Shown here piece after piece: positions 18,879-27,696 of a DNA stretch of 64,000 nucleotides. The stretch is from Streptomyces sp. NBC_00490 (GTDB lineage Bacteria > Actinomycetota > Actinomycetes > Streptomycetales > Streptomycetaceae), in contig NZ_CP107869.1 in assembly GCF_036013645.1 (NCBI RefSeq), positions 6,262,001 to 6,326,000 of the forward strand, read 5' to 3'. Within the stretch, counting starts at the first letter, position 1, and each line of letters opens with the position of its first letter. A program made the position numbers and the translations under genes. The notes beneath the pieces are model-generated. The model made no database searches, was not told where the DNA came from, and worked only from the letters and a program-made list of their open reading frames with translations.

Positions 18879-20228
18879 CTAGAGGGAGAGACGGCGCGAC
18901 AGGTCCGAGACGAACACCGCGCGCGGGTCCAGCTCGGCGCGCAGCGCCCGGAAGTCGTCGAGGCGCGGGTACATCGCCGCGAGCAGCTCGGGCCGCAGCC
19001 GGGAGTCTTTGGCGAGGTAGACGCGGCCCCCGGCGGCGGCCACCTCCTCGTCCAGTTCGTCCAGGAGGGTGCCGAGGCCCGGCAGGCCCGCCGGGATGTC
19101 GAGGGCGAGCGTCCAGCCGGGCACCGGGAAGGAGAGCCAGCCCGGGTCGGCGTCGCCGAAGCGCTTGAGGACGGCCAGGAAGGAGGGGCAGCGGCGCTCC
19201 GAGACGCGGCGCACGATCCGGCGCAGGGTCTCCTCCTGGCCGTACCCGACGACGAACTGGTACTGCACGAGGCCGCCGCGGCCGTAGACGCGGTTCCAGT
19301 GGGGCACGCCGTCCAGGGGGTGGAAGAAGGCGGAGATGCTCTGGAGCTGCCCGGTACGCGCGCGTGGCGCCTTGCGGTACCAGAGCTCGTTGAACAGGCC
19401 CACGGTCGTCCGGGTGAGCAGGCCCTCCGGGAGGTGGGCGGGCATCGCCGGGAGCCGGGAGGTGCGGAGGGCCAACGGCTCTCTGCGCGCGCGGGTGCCG
19501 AGCGCCTCCAAGGGCGCGTGGTTGCCGCGGGTCAGCACCGCGCGCCCCGTCGCCGCACCGCGCGCGAGCAGGTCGATCCAGGCGACCGAGTAGCGGTACC
19601 GGTCGTCGGAGGCCGACAGACGGGCCATCAGGTCGTCCAGATCCCGGGCCCGTTCGGTGTCCACCGACATCAGCGCCGTCTCGACCGGCTGGAGCTGGAC
19701 CGTCGCGGTCAGGACCACGCCCGTCAGACCCATGCCGCCCGTGGTCGCGTCGAACAGGGGCGTGCCGCGGCTCACCGTGCGGACCTCGCCGTCGGCGGTG
19801 AGGAGCTCGAAGGACAGGACGTGCCGGGAGAAGGCACCGCAGACGTGGTGGTTCTTGCCGTGGATGTCGGCGCCGATCGCTCCGCCGACCGTGACCTGGC
19901 GGGTGCCGGGCGTCACCGGTACGAACCAGCCCAGCGGCAGCAGCACCCGCATCAGCCGGTGCAGGGAGACGCCCGCGTCGCACAGCACGATGCCGTCGGC
20001 GGCGTCGATCACGTGGACGCGGTCCAGGCCCGTCATGTCGAGGACCGCTCCGCCGGCGTTCTGCGCGGCGTCCCCGTACGCCCGACCCAGGCCTCTGGCG
20101 ATGCCTCCACGGGGTCCGCAGCCCCGGACGGCGGCCGCGGCCTCCTCGTAGGTCCGTGGGCGGATCAGGCGGGCCGTGGTGGGTGCCGTGCGGCCCCATC
20201 CCGTGACGGAAACGGTCTCGGCAGACAT
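18879..20228 (-). CDS. DprE1-like FAD-dependent decaprenylphosphoryl-ribose 2-oxidase
   Basis: A 449-residue flavoprotein of the VAO/PCMH fold. The FAD-binding part has ARGLGRAYGDAAQNAGG and GGAIGADIHGKNHH (His123, corresponding to the flavin-contacting His132 of mycobacterial DprE1). The substrate domain ends YLAKDSR (Lys407, like Lys418), and the C-terminus is SDLSRRLSL. At the position of the benzothiazinone-reactive Cys387 (context WNICVD in M. tuberculosis, from memory) this protein has Ala375 (WTLALD). I chose ATG at 20228; the longer frame to 20327 adds unlikely sequence. It is divergent from the PAP2 and UbiA genes, giving a complete-looking arabinosyl-donor set. Confidence 0.88.
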   Translation of the reverse strand: MSAETVSVTGWGRTAPTTARLIRPRTYEEAAAAVRGCGPRGGIARGLGRAYGDAAQNAGGAVLDMTGLDRVHVIDAADGIVLCDAGVSLHRLMRVLLPLGWFVPVTPGTRQVTVGGAIGADIHGKNHHVCGAFSRHVLSFELLTADGEVRTVSRGTPLFDATTGGMGLTGVVLTATVQLQPVETALMSVDTERARDLDDLMARLSASDDRYRYSVAWIDLLARGAATGRAVLTRGNHAPLEALGTRARREPLALRTSRLPAMPAHLPEGLLTRTTVGLFNELWYRKAPRARTGQLQSISAFFHPLDGVPHWNRVYGRGGLVQYQFVVGYGQEETLRRIVRRVSERRCPSFLAVLKRFGDADPGWLSFPVPGWTLALDIPAGLPGLGTLLDELDEEVAAAGGRVYLAKDSRLRPELLAAMYPRLDDFRALRAELDPRAVFVSDLSRRLSL

Positions 20229-20371
20229 ATAGATGACCGTATCGCCCTTAAGTGGGCGATTGATTCCTAAACCTCCCGGGACATTCGTCCTCTCCCCGAA
20301 ATGGGTGATTAATGGGATGTCGCTCAATATTGCCGGAGTTATCGCGGTGCTGACGTGAACAGTGACTCCCC

Positions 20372-20908
20372 ATGGACCGATTCGACGACCGCGACCGTCC
20401 CGACGCCCTCGACGGCATGGATCACCGCATCCTCGCGGCGTTCCGGGCGTGCGGTGCCGACCCGCGCGTCGGCGGTGCCGCGCGTGGCCTGTCCTGGGCC
20501 GGCGAGCACGGGGCGCTGTGGCTCGCGGTGGGTCTCGCGGGGGCCGCGGTGGACGGTGCGCGGCGCGGCGCCTGGCTGCGCGGAACAGCGCTCGTCGCCG
20601 GCGCGCACGTCCTCAGCATGGGCGTGAAAAGGGTGGTGCGGCGCCCGCGCCCCGCGCACGTCGAACCCCTCGTGGGCACCGCCGGCCGACACTCCTTCCC
20701 GAGCTCGCACGCGACCTCCGCGACCGCCGCCGCGGTCGCCTTCGGCGTCCTGGGGGCACGCGCCCTCCCGCCGCTCGCCGCCGCGATGTGCCTCTCACGT
20801 CTGGTCGTCGGAGTCCACCACCCCTCGGACGTCGCGGCGGGCGCGGCACTGGGAGCGCTCACGGCACGCGCCGGAGCGCGCTGGATGCGAGGCGGCGCGT
20901 GTGACTGA
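20372..20908 (+). CDS. PAP2-family membrane phosphatase, candidate prenylphospho-phosphoribose phosphatase
   Basis: A 178-residue membrane protein with the three PAP2 catalytic motifs: KRVVRRPRP, FPSSHAT (general acid/base His) and SRLVVGVHHPSDV (nucleophilic His and Asp). It has four to five hydrophobic helices. The start of the adjoining UbiA gene overlaps its 3' end by eight bases. In mycobacteria the phosphatase that removes the 5-phosphate from decaprenylphosphoryl-5-phosphoribose is a PAP2 protein encoded next to the UbiA synthase. This gene has exactly that position and family, so the same role is inferred. Confidence 0.85.
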   Translation: MDRFDDRDRPDALDGMDHRILAAFRACGADPRVGGAARGLSWAGEHGALWLAVGLAGAAVDGARRGAWLRGTALVAGAHVLSMGVKRVVRRPRPAHVEPLVGTAGRHSFPSSHATSATAAAVAFGVLGARALPPLAAAMCLSRLVVGVHHPSDVAAGAALGALTARAGARWMRGGACD

Positions 20909-21878
20909 GACAGCGCCCCTCACCGACAGCGCGCCCTCCAAGAGCCCGGCGCTTCTGGAACAGCGCACGCCTCCACGCCACACCCCACCACCCCGCGACG
21001 GCTCCCTCCTGGGCGGCCTCGTCAGGACCGCGCGCCCCAAGCAGTGGGTCAAGAACATCCTTGTCATCGCCGCCCCGGCCGCGGCGGGGCAGCTCTTCAC
21101 CGCACACGCCCTCACCCGACTCGCCCTCGTCTTCGCGCTGTTCACGGCCTGCGCCGCCGCCGTCTACCTGATCAACGACGCCCGCGACGCCGAGGCCGAC
21201 CGCGCCCACCCCACCAAACGCCACCGCCCGGTCGCCGCCGGACGGGTCCCCGTGCCCCTCGCGTACGCCGTCGGAGGCGTCCTCGCCGCCCTCGCGCTCG
21301 CCGGAGCCGTCTGGCTCACCCCGCCCCTCGTCCCGGCCCTGCTGGCCGCCTACCTGGGTATGCAACTGGCCTACTGCGTCAGCCTTAAGCACGTCCTCGT
21401 CGTCGACCTCGTCCTGGTCGCGACCGGGTTCCTGATGCGGGCCATGGTCGGCGGGCTCGCGCTGGGCATCCCGCTGTCACGCTGGTTCCTGATCACGACC
21501 GGCTTCGGGGCCCTGTTCATGGTGGCGGCCAAGCGCTACTCGGAAGCGGTGCAGATGGCCGGGGAAGCGGGCGCCACGCGCGCGTTGCTGACCGAGTACA
21601 CCACCGGATACCTGCGGTTCGTCTGGCAGTTGGCGGCGGGGGTCGCCGTCCTCGGGTACTGCCTGTGGGCGCTGGAGGAAGGCGGCACACACAGCAGTGT
21701 GCTGCCCTGGCGTCAGCTGTCCGTGGTCGCCTTCATCCTCGCCGTCCTGCGCTACGCCGTCTTCGCCGACCGCGGCACGGCGGGCGAACCCGAGGAGGTC
21801 GTCCTGGGCGACCGTGCCCTCGCCCTCATCGGCCTGGTGTGGCTCGCGATGTACGGGCTGGCGGTGACCCCTTGGTAG
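20901..21878 (+). CDS. UbiA-family prenyltransferase, decaprenyl-phosphate phosphoribosyltransferase-like
   Basis: A 325-residue polytopic protein, about eight to nine transmembrane helices. The Mg-diphosphate motif is NDARDAEADR starting at Asn92 (NDxRDxExD), followed by HPTKRHRPVAAGRVP. The N-terminal ARPKQWVKN is typical of the subgroup that transfers 5-phosphoribose from PRPP to a polyprenyl phosphate. GTG at 20901 lies eight bases inside the PAP2 gene. This enzyme would make the first committed intermediate of arabinose-lipid synthesis, with the PAP2, DprE1 and DprE2 homologues acting next. Confidence 0.9.
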   Translation: MTETAPLTDSAPSKSPALLEQRTPPRHTPPPRDGSLLGGLVRTARPKQWVKNILVIAAPAAAGQLFTAHALTRLALVFALFTACAAAVYLINDARDAEADRAHPTKRHRPVAAGRVPVPLAYAVGGVLAALALAGAVWLTPPLVPALLAAYLGMQLAYCVSLKHVLVVDLVLVATGFLMRAMVGGLALGIPLSRWFLITTGFGALFMVAAKRYSEAVQMAGEAGATRALLTEYTTGYLRFVWQLAAGVAVLGYCLWALEEGGTHSSVLPWRQLSVVAFILAVLRYAVFADRGTAGEPEEVVLGDRALALIGLVWLAMYGLAVTPW

Positions 21879-21981
21879 ACGTCCGCGGAGAACTCCTCGG
21901 CATCGGCACCGCATCCGCCACTGTCCTGCGCTTTCGGGGTACTCGCACATGGGTGTTCCGCACCGAGGGGAGAGTCGGATC

Positions 21982-22887
21982 ATGGACTGGCTGAAGAAAC
22001 TCCCTGTGGTCGGGCCGGCGGTGGCCCGGCTGATGGCCACGCACGCGTGGCGGTCGTACGAGCGCCTGGACCGGGTCAAGTGGGCCCGGCTGGCCGCCGC
22101 GATGACGTTCATCAGCTTCATCGCTCTGTTCCCCCTGCTGACGGTGGCCGCCGCGGTCGCCGCCGCGACCCTCAGCACGGCGCAGCAGAAGGAACTGCAG
22201 GACAAGCTCGCCGACCAGGTGCCCGGCATCTCCGACCAGCTGGACATCGAGAGCCTGGTCGCGAACGCCGGCACCATCGGCCTCATCGCCGGCGCCGTCC
22301 TGCTGTTCACCGGCATCGGCTGGGTCGGCAACGTGCGCGAGTGTCTGCGCGCGGTGTGGGAGCTGCCGGACGAGGAGGGGAACCCGCTCCTGCGCAAGGG
22401 AAAGGACACGGGCGTGCTGTTCGGTCTCGGCGGCGCCCTGCTCGTCACGATCGCCGCGTCCGCCGTGGGCTCCGCCATGGTCGGCTGGATCAGCGACGAG
22501 ATCGGCATCGACCGGGAGGGCTGGGGCGCGGTCCTGCTGCGGACCGCCGCGTTCCTGATCGCCGTACTCGCCGACTTCCTGCTGCTGCTCTACGTCCTCA
22601 CCCTGCTGCCCGGCGTCCAGCCGACGCGCCGTCGGCTGCTGGTGGCGGCGCTGATCGGCGCGGTCGGGTTCGAACTGCTGAAGCTGCTGCTCAGCGGCTA
22701 TATGCAGGGCGTGGCGTCGAAGAGCATGTACGGCGCCTTCGGCGTTCCCATCGCGCTGCTGCTGTGGATCAACTTCACGTCGAAGCTGGTGCTGTTCTGC
22801 GCCGCCTGGACGGCGACGCAGAGCAAGGAGGACGCGGACGTCAGTGCCGCCGACGTACCAGATCCGGCAGTGGCCACCGGCGGTTGA
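21982..22887 (+). CDS. YihY/YhjD/BrkB-family inner membrane protein
   Basis: A 301-residue protein with six hydrophobic helices in the order typical of the family (AAAMTFISFIALFPLLTVAAAVAAA first, then GTIGLIAGAVLLFTGIGWVGNVRECLRAVW). A periplasmic/cytoplasmic loop and a last GVPIALLLWINFTSKLVLF helix follow. Once thought to be RNase BN, the family's function remains unsettled. The ATG at 21982 has GGGGAGAG upstream. Its 3' end overlaps the convergent D-Ala-D-Ala carboxypeptidase gene by 47 bases, so the two transcripts are complementary at their ends. Confidence 0.88.
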   Translation: MDWLKKLPVVGPAVARLMATHAWRSYERLDRVKWARLAAAMTFISFIALFPLLTVAAAVAAATLSTAQQKELQDKLADQVPGISDQLDIESLVANAGTIGLIAGAVLLFTGIGWVGNVRECLRAVWELPDEEGNPLLRKGKDTGVLFGLGGALLVTIAASAVGSAMVGWISDEIGIDREGWGAVLLRTAAFLIAVLADFLLLLYVLTLLPGVQPTRRRLLVAALIGAVGFELLKLLLSGYMQGVASKSMYGAFGVPIALLLWINFTSKLVLFCAAWTATQSKEDADVSAADVPDPAVATGG

Positions 22888-24142
22888 CGAGGAACGCGCC
22901 CGCCGCCAGCAGCACCAGCACCCCACCGGCGATCGCCAGCGCGATACCGATGCCGCCCGAGCCGTGCTCGACGGCGGCTGCCATCGGCTTGCCGGAAGCC
23001 GGACCCGAAGGCGAGGCGGACGCCCCGCCCGCCTGGCCGCTGTCGTTCGCCCCGGCCGGGGCACTCGCCTCCGCGCCCTTCGGCGGCACCAGCTCACCCA
23101 CCGGCTCGACCTTGCCCGCGGCCTTGAAGCCCCAGTCGAAGAGCTTGGCGGTCTCCTTGTAGACCTCGTTGTGCTCGTTCTTCTCCGGGTTCATGACCGT
23201 GACCAGCAGCACCTTGCCGCCCTGCTCGACGACGCCGGTGAAGGTGGCGCCGGCGTTGGTGGTGTTGCCGTTCTTCACGCCCGCGATGCCCGGGTAGACA
23301 TCGACGTCGGAGTCGCCGGACAGCAGCCGGTTGGTGTTCTGGATCTCGAAGGACCCGCGGACCTTCTTGCCCTTCTTGTTCTTCTTGGTCTCGCCGGGGA
23401 ACTTCGCGCTGACGGTCGAGGAGTACTCGCGGAAGTCCTTCTTCTGCAGCCCGGAGCGGGCGAACAGCGTCAGGTCGTACGCGCTCGACACCTGCCTCGG
23501 GGCGTCGTAGCCGTCCGGGCTGACCACGTTCGTGTCGAGGGCCTGGAGCTCCTCGGCGTGCTCGTTCATCTCCGCGACGGTGTTCTTCACGCCGCCGTTC
23601 ATCGCGGACAGCACATGCACCGCGTCGTTGCCCGAGCGCAGGAAGACACCGAGCCACAGATCGTGGACCGTGTACGTCTCGTCCTCCTTTATCCCGACCA
23701 TGCTGGAGCCGGCGCCGACGTCCGCCAGGTCCGCGGGGACGACCTTGTGCTCGGTGGTGCTGGGGAACTTCGGCAGGAGGGTGTCGGCGAACAGCATCTT
23801 CAGGGTGCTCGCCGGGGCCAGCCGCCAGTGCGCGTTGTGCGCGGCCAGCACGTCGCCGGACTCCGCGTCGGCCACGATCCACGACCGCGCGCTGATGTCC
23901 TTCGGCAGCACCGGCACCCCGCTCGCCAGATTGACCTGCGTTCCGGCCTGCCCGAGCCGGGCGCCGCCGACGGTCGACATCTTCGCGGGGGGAGTGGCCG
24001 ACGGACTGGCCGAGGAAGAGGCCGAGGCGGACGGCTTCGGACCGGGGGCCGCGAAGGCGGGCGCGGTGGCCAGTGCGAAGGACGTCAGGGCGGCGGAAGT
24101 GACCAGCAGGGCGCGCCTGGCGGTCTTCTGAGGTGCGGACAC
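22841..24142 (-). CDS. D-alanyl-D-alanine carboxypeptidase (PBP, S11 family)
   Basis: A 433-residue exported penicillin-binding protein that trims the terminal D-Ala of peptidoglycan stem peptides. It has a signal peptide (TSFALATAPAFA) and a Ser/Pro-rich linker. The catalytic motifs are STLK (APASTLKML), SGN (RSGNDAV) and, where KTG is usual, KNG (GVKNGNTTNAG). A C-terminal transmembrane helix (IALAIAGGVLVLLAAGAFLV) anchors it. A long Pro/Ser/Ala spacer separates enzyme and anchor. The start is GTG at 24142; the reading frame extends much further upstream without biological sense. It overlaps the convergent YihY gene by 47 bases. Confidence 0.9.
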   Translation of the reverse strand: MSAPQKTARRALLVTSAALTSFALATAPAFAAPGPKPSASASSSASPSATPPAKMSTVGGARLGQAGTQVNLASGVPVLPKDISARSWIVADAESGDVLAAHNAHWRLAPASTLKMLFADTLLPKFPSTTEHKVVPADLADVGAGSSMVGIKEDETYTVHDLWLGVFLRSGNDAVHVLSAMNGGVKNTVAEMNEHAEELQALDTNVVSPDGYDAPRQVSSAYDLTLFARSGLQKKDFREYSSTVSAKFPGETKKNKKGKKVRGSFEIQNTNRLLSGDSDVDVYPGIAGVKNGNTTNAGATFTGVVEQGGKVLLVTVMNPEKNEHNEVYKETAKLFDWGFKAAGKVEPVGELVPPKGAEASAPAGANDSGQAGGASASPSGPASGKPMAAAVEHGSGGIGIALAIAGGVLVLLAAGAFLVNRRWPLPDLVRRRH

Positions 24143-24233
24143 GGTCGGAAACGTACATGCCGGGGGCTGGGAAGTCCCGCCGCCCGCCCCACCCCGGACG
24201 CGGAACCGGACACCCGGCGGAGATACTGGGCGT

Positions 24234-24476
24234 ATGAAGCTCAGCCGCCCCGTCTCCTGGTTCCTGCTCGCCTTCGGGGTGTGGAGCTGGATCATCTGGA
24301 TCACTTTCGTCAAGAATCTCGTCAAGGACGGCAGCGGGCTGGCGTTCGACGACGCGGGCGACCCGACCGCGTACTTCTGGGTGCACCTGCTGCTCGCCGT
24401 CGTTTCCTTCGTATTGGGGACGGTCGTCGGGGCCATCGGGTTGCGTGGAGTGCGCGCACTGCGCCAGACGTCATAA
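24234..24476 (+). CDS. SCO4848-family small membrane protein
   Basis: An 80-residue protein with two transmembrane helices (VSWFLLAFGVWSWIIWITF and HLLLAVVSFVLGTVVGAIGL) joined by a loop containing FDDAGDPTAYFWVH. Its length and sequence fit the Streptomyces family named after SCO4848 (from memory). The function is unknown. It is divergent from the carboxypeptidase gene, and a metallophosphoesterase starts 24 bases downstream, so the two are likely cotranscribed. Confidence 0.85.
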   Translation: MKLSRPVSWFLLAFGVWSWIIWITFVKNLVKDGSGLAFDDAGDPTAYFWVHLLLAVVSFVLGTVVGAIGLRGVRALRQTS

Positions 24477-24499
24477 AGAGAACTGAGGGATACGACTCC

Positions 24500-25846
24500 G
24501 TGGTCATCGTCTTCGCGCTGCTCGCCCTGGGCGTCCTGGTGACGGGCAACTGGTACCTGTGGCGCCGGTTGTTCCGCGACACCACCGAGCGCCCCGGCTG
24601 GGTGCGCCGCGCGGGTGCCGCGCTGATCGCCGGCGGCTGGCTGATGGCGGTCGGCGCCCTCGTGGGCGAGCGCACCGGCGCGCCCTTCTGGCTGCAACGC
24701 GTGCTGGCGTGGCCCGGTTTCCTGTGGCTCGCGCTGTCGATCTACCTGCTGCTCGGTGCGGTGGCGGGTGAGGTCGTACGGCCGCTGCTGCGACGTTTCC
24801 TCGAACGGCGGGACCGGCGACGGGCGCCGGCCGAGGCCCTCCTGCCGCGGCCGGAAGCCGTACCGCAGCCGGAATCCGTCCCGGCGGGCGCGCCGCCCGA
24901 GGAGTCACGCAAGGCCGGGCCGCAGCCGCCCGCCGCGGAAGCGGCCCCGGACGCAGGCGCGGAAAAAGCCCCGGAAACCGAGCCGGAATCCGCCCCTGAC
25001 GCCGCCGCGGGAACGCCGCTTCCCTCCCGCCGTCTCTTCGTCTCCCGTGTCGCCGCCGGTGCCGCGGCCGCCGCGGCGATCGGGACCGTCGGGTACGGCA
25101 CGTACGGCGTCCTGCGCGGCCCGAAGGTCAAGCGGGTCACCGTGCCGCTGGCCAAGCTGCCGCGCGCGGCGCACGGTTACCGCATCGCCGTCGTCAGCGA
25201 CATCCACCTCGGTCCGGTCCTCGGCCGCGGTTTCGCGCAGACGGTCGTCGACACGATCAACTCCACGCAGCCCGACCTGATCGCGGTCGTCGGCGACCTG
25301 GTGGACGGCAGCGTGAAGGACCTCGGCCCCGCGGCGGCGCCCCTGGCCCGACTCCGGGCGAAGCACGGCACGTTCTTCGTCACCGGCAACCACGAGTACT
25401 TCTCCGGCGCCGAGCAGTGGGTGCGGGAGGTACGGCGGCTCGGTATGCGCCCGCTGGAGAACGACCGTACGGAACTGCCGTACTTCGACCTCGCCGGCGT
25501 CAACGACATCGCGGGCGAGAGCGAGGGCCAGGGCCCCGACTTCACCAAGGCGCTCGGCGACCGCGACAGGGCACGCGCGTGCGTGCTCCTCGCCCACCAG
25601 CCCATCCAGATCCACGACGCCGTCGACCACGGCGTGGACCTCCAGCTCTCCGGCCACACCCACGGTGGCCAGCTCTGGCCCGGCAACCTCGTCGCCGAGC
25701 TCGCGAACCCGACCGTCGCCGGGCTGGAACGGTACGGCGACACCCAGCTCTACGTCAGCCGGGGTGCCGGCGCCTGGGGGCCGCCGACCCGGGTGGGCGC
25801 CCCGTCGGACATCACGGTGATCGAACTGGCGTCGCGGCAAGCCTGA
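24500..25846 (+). CDS. Membrane-anchored metallophosphoesterase
   Basis: A 448-residue protein. The N-terminal third has about three transmembrane helices, followed by a long Pro/Glu/Ala-rich linker (about residues 120-180) and a further hydrophobic segment with RRLFVSRVAAGAAAAAAIG, resembling a Tat-like or membrane-spanning element. The catalytic domain has the calcineurin-type metal ligands: VVSDIHLGP, VVGDLVDG, TGNHEYF, VLLAHQP and LSGHTHGGQLWPGN. Relatives include YaeI/YkuE-type phosphodiesterases acting on lipid or nucleotide substrates. It starts with GTG at 24500 after GAGGGA. Confidence 0.88.
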   Translation: MVIVFALLALGVLVTGNWYLWRRLFRDTTERPGWVRRAGAALIAGGWLMAVGALVGERTGAPFWLQRVLAWPGFLWLALSIYLLLGAVAGEVVRPLLRRFLERRDRRRAPAEALLPRPEAVPQPESVPAGAPPEESRKAGPQPPAAEAAPDAGAEKAPETEPESAPDAAAGTPLPSRRLFVSRVAAGAAAAAAIGTVGYGTYGVLRGPKVKRVTVPLAKLPRAAHGYRIAVVSDIHLGPVLGRGFAQTVVDTINSTQPDLIAVVGDLVDGSVKDLGPAAAPLARLRAKHGTFFVTGNHEYFSGAEQWVREVRRLGMRPLENDRTELPYFDLAGVNDIAGESEGQGPDFTKALGDRDRARACVLLAHQPIQIHDAVDHGVDLQLSGHTHGGQLWPGNLVAELANPTVAGLERYGDTQLYVSRGAGAWGPPTRVGAPSDITVIELASRQA

Positions 25847-26043
25847 GAAGCAGGCCCGGTGACCCCTCCCGGCGGATGCTGTGAGGGCCCTGTGAAACCC
25901 GGCGGTAACACCTTGCGGCAATGACTTTCTCAACTCTCAAGATCCCTCTTCCGCGAGCTGAAACGCGTGTGGTTAGGTGAGCCGCGCCGCCAGGGGAGGC
26001 GGCGCTTGCGCTGGGGGCCGAGAGGGCCCCGGGGAGGGCACCG

Positions 26044-27600
26044 ATGCGATCGGTTCGCATACGGATTCTCGCGACGCTGCTGGTGTTGGCGGCCGTCGGA
26101 GTGGGCGGCTGGCAGCTGATGCCGTCGCAGGAGGATTCGGGCAAGACCATCAAGGTGGGCACGTCGGACGTCGTCACGTCACTCGACCCGGCCGGCGCCT
26201 ACGACGCCGGGTCCTGGGCCCTGTTCAGCAACGTCTTCCAGTCCCTGCTGACCTTCGACGCGGGCGGCGCGAAGCCCGTGCCCGACGCGGCGAAGAGCTG
26301 TGCGTTCGCCGGCGGCGACCTGCGCACCTACCGGTGCACACTGCGGGAGGGGCTCGCCTTCCCGAGCGGGCGCGCGATGACCGGCGAGGACGTGAAGTAC
26401 TCCTTCGACCGCGTCAAGAAGATCAAGTCGGACGTCGGCCCCTCCGCGCTGTTGGACACCCTCAAGTCGGTGTCCGCGAGCGGCCTGACCGTCACCTTCC
26501 AGCTGTCCACCCCGGACGCCACCTTCCCGTTCAAGGTGGCCACCGGAGCCGGCTCGATCGTCGACCGCACCAAGTACCCGGCCGACGGCCTGCGCACCGA
26601 CAACGGCGTGGACGGCACCGGCCCGTACGAGCTGACGGCGTATACGAAGGACAAGAAGGCGGACCTCTCGCCCAACGAGCGCTACGAGGGCGCGGTCAAG
26701 GACGCCGGACGCCCCGTCGAACTGCGCTACTACAAGGACGCCGACGCCCTCGACAGCGCCTGGGAGAAGAAGCAGGTCGACGCCGCCACCCGGCAGCTGC
26801 CGCCCAAGACGCTCGCCGAGCTGAACCCGAGCGACCCGACCATGCGGGTCTCCGAGGCCGACAGCTCCGAGGTCCGCAACCTCTACCTCAACACCCGCGC
26901 CTCCTCGCCGCTGCGCGACACCAAGGTCCGCCAGGCGATGGCCTGGCTGATCGACCGTGAGCGGCTGGCGGCCACGGTGTACGAGGGGACCGTGGACCCG
27001 CTGTACTCGCTGATCCCGACGGGCATCACCGGCCACACCACGGCGTTCTTCGACGCCTACCCGAAACAGAGCGCCCAGAAGGCCCGCGCCCTGCTCGCCG
27101 AGGCCGGGGTGAGCCTGCCGGTCCGCTTCACCTACGGCTACGGCATCGGCCGCGCCTCCGCCGCCCAGGAGGCGAAGGAGATCAAGCGGCAGCTGGAGGC
27201 GAGCGGTCTGTTCAAGGTGACCGTCAAGGGTTACGAGTGGACCGACTTCCAGAAGCGCTGGGTCGGCGGCAAGCTCGACGCGTACGCGGTCGGCTGGGTC
27301 GCGGACTACCCCGACCCGGACACCTACGGCGGCCCGCTCGTCGGCACCGACGCAACCATGAGCACCGGCTACAGCAGCGGCCGGGTCGACGATCTGATTC
27401 AGGCCAGTCAGCGGTTCGAGGACCGCGGTGACGCCACGGACGACTTCCGGTCGCTGCAGGACGCCGTCGCCCGGGATGTTCCGGTCATTCCGCTCTGGCA
27501 GGCCAAGGAGTACGTGGTGACCAGCGAGGACGTCGGCGGTGGCCAGTATCTTTCGGACGGCACCGGTGTCTTCCGGCTCTGGCGGCTCAACTGGATCTGA
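26044..27600 (+). CDS. Family 5 extracellular solute-binding protein (oligopeptide type), orphan
   Basis: A 518-residue peptide-binding protein of the SBP_bac_5 family. After an N-terminal hydrophobic segment (ILATLLVLAAVGVGGWQLM) comes the typical KVGTSDVVTSLDPAGAYDAGSWALFSNVFQSLL opening, RGLAFPSG.MTGEDVKYSFDRV and the late DYPDPDTYGGPL. There is no lipobox Cys in the N-terminal segment, so it is either secreted or held by an uncleaved signal anchor, unusual for this family in Gram-positives. No permease or ATPase gene is adjacent. The RBS GGGGAGGG precedes the ATG. Confidence 0.88.
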   Translation: MRSVRIRILATLLVLAAVGVGGWQLMPSQEDSGKTIKVGTSDVVTSLDPAGAYDAGSWALFSNVFQSLLTFDAGGAKPVPDAAKSCAFAGGDLRTYRCTLREGLAFPSGRAMTGEDVKYSFDRVKKIKSDVGPSALLDTLKSVSASGLTVTFQLSTPDATFPFKVATGAGSIVDRTKYPADGLRTDNGVDGTGPYELTAYTKDKKADLSPNERYEGAVKDAGRPVELRYYKDADALDSAWEKKQVDAATRQLPPKTLAELNPSDPTMRVSEADSSEVRNLYLNTRASSPLRDTKVRQAMAWLIDRERLAATVYEGTVDPLYSLIPTGITGHTTAFFDAYPKQSAQKARALLAEAGVSLPVRFTYGYGIGRASAAQEAKEIKRQLEASGLFKVTVKGYEWTDFQKRWVGGKLDAYAVGWVADYPDPDTYGGPLVGTDATMSTGYSSGRVDDLIQASQRFEDRGDATDDFRSLQDAVARDVPVIPLWQAKEYVVTSEDVGGGQYLSDGTGVFRLWRLNWI

Positions 27601-27696
27601 CGCGATCTCGCGGCTTTGACATTCGCCGGTGTGACGCGGGGTAACACCCCTACGCAGCACCATGTGACGGAGGTGTGGGCGGGGTGAGGAGCAAAC

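Noticed and set aside
22844..25846. A 1000-codon plus-strand open frame
   Set aside because: The first half is an antisense shadow of the carboxypeptidase gene created by high GC; only the part from 24500 encodes a real protein (metallophosphoesterase).
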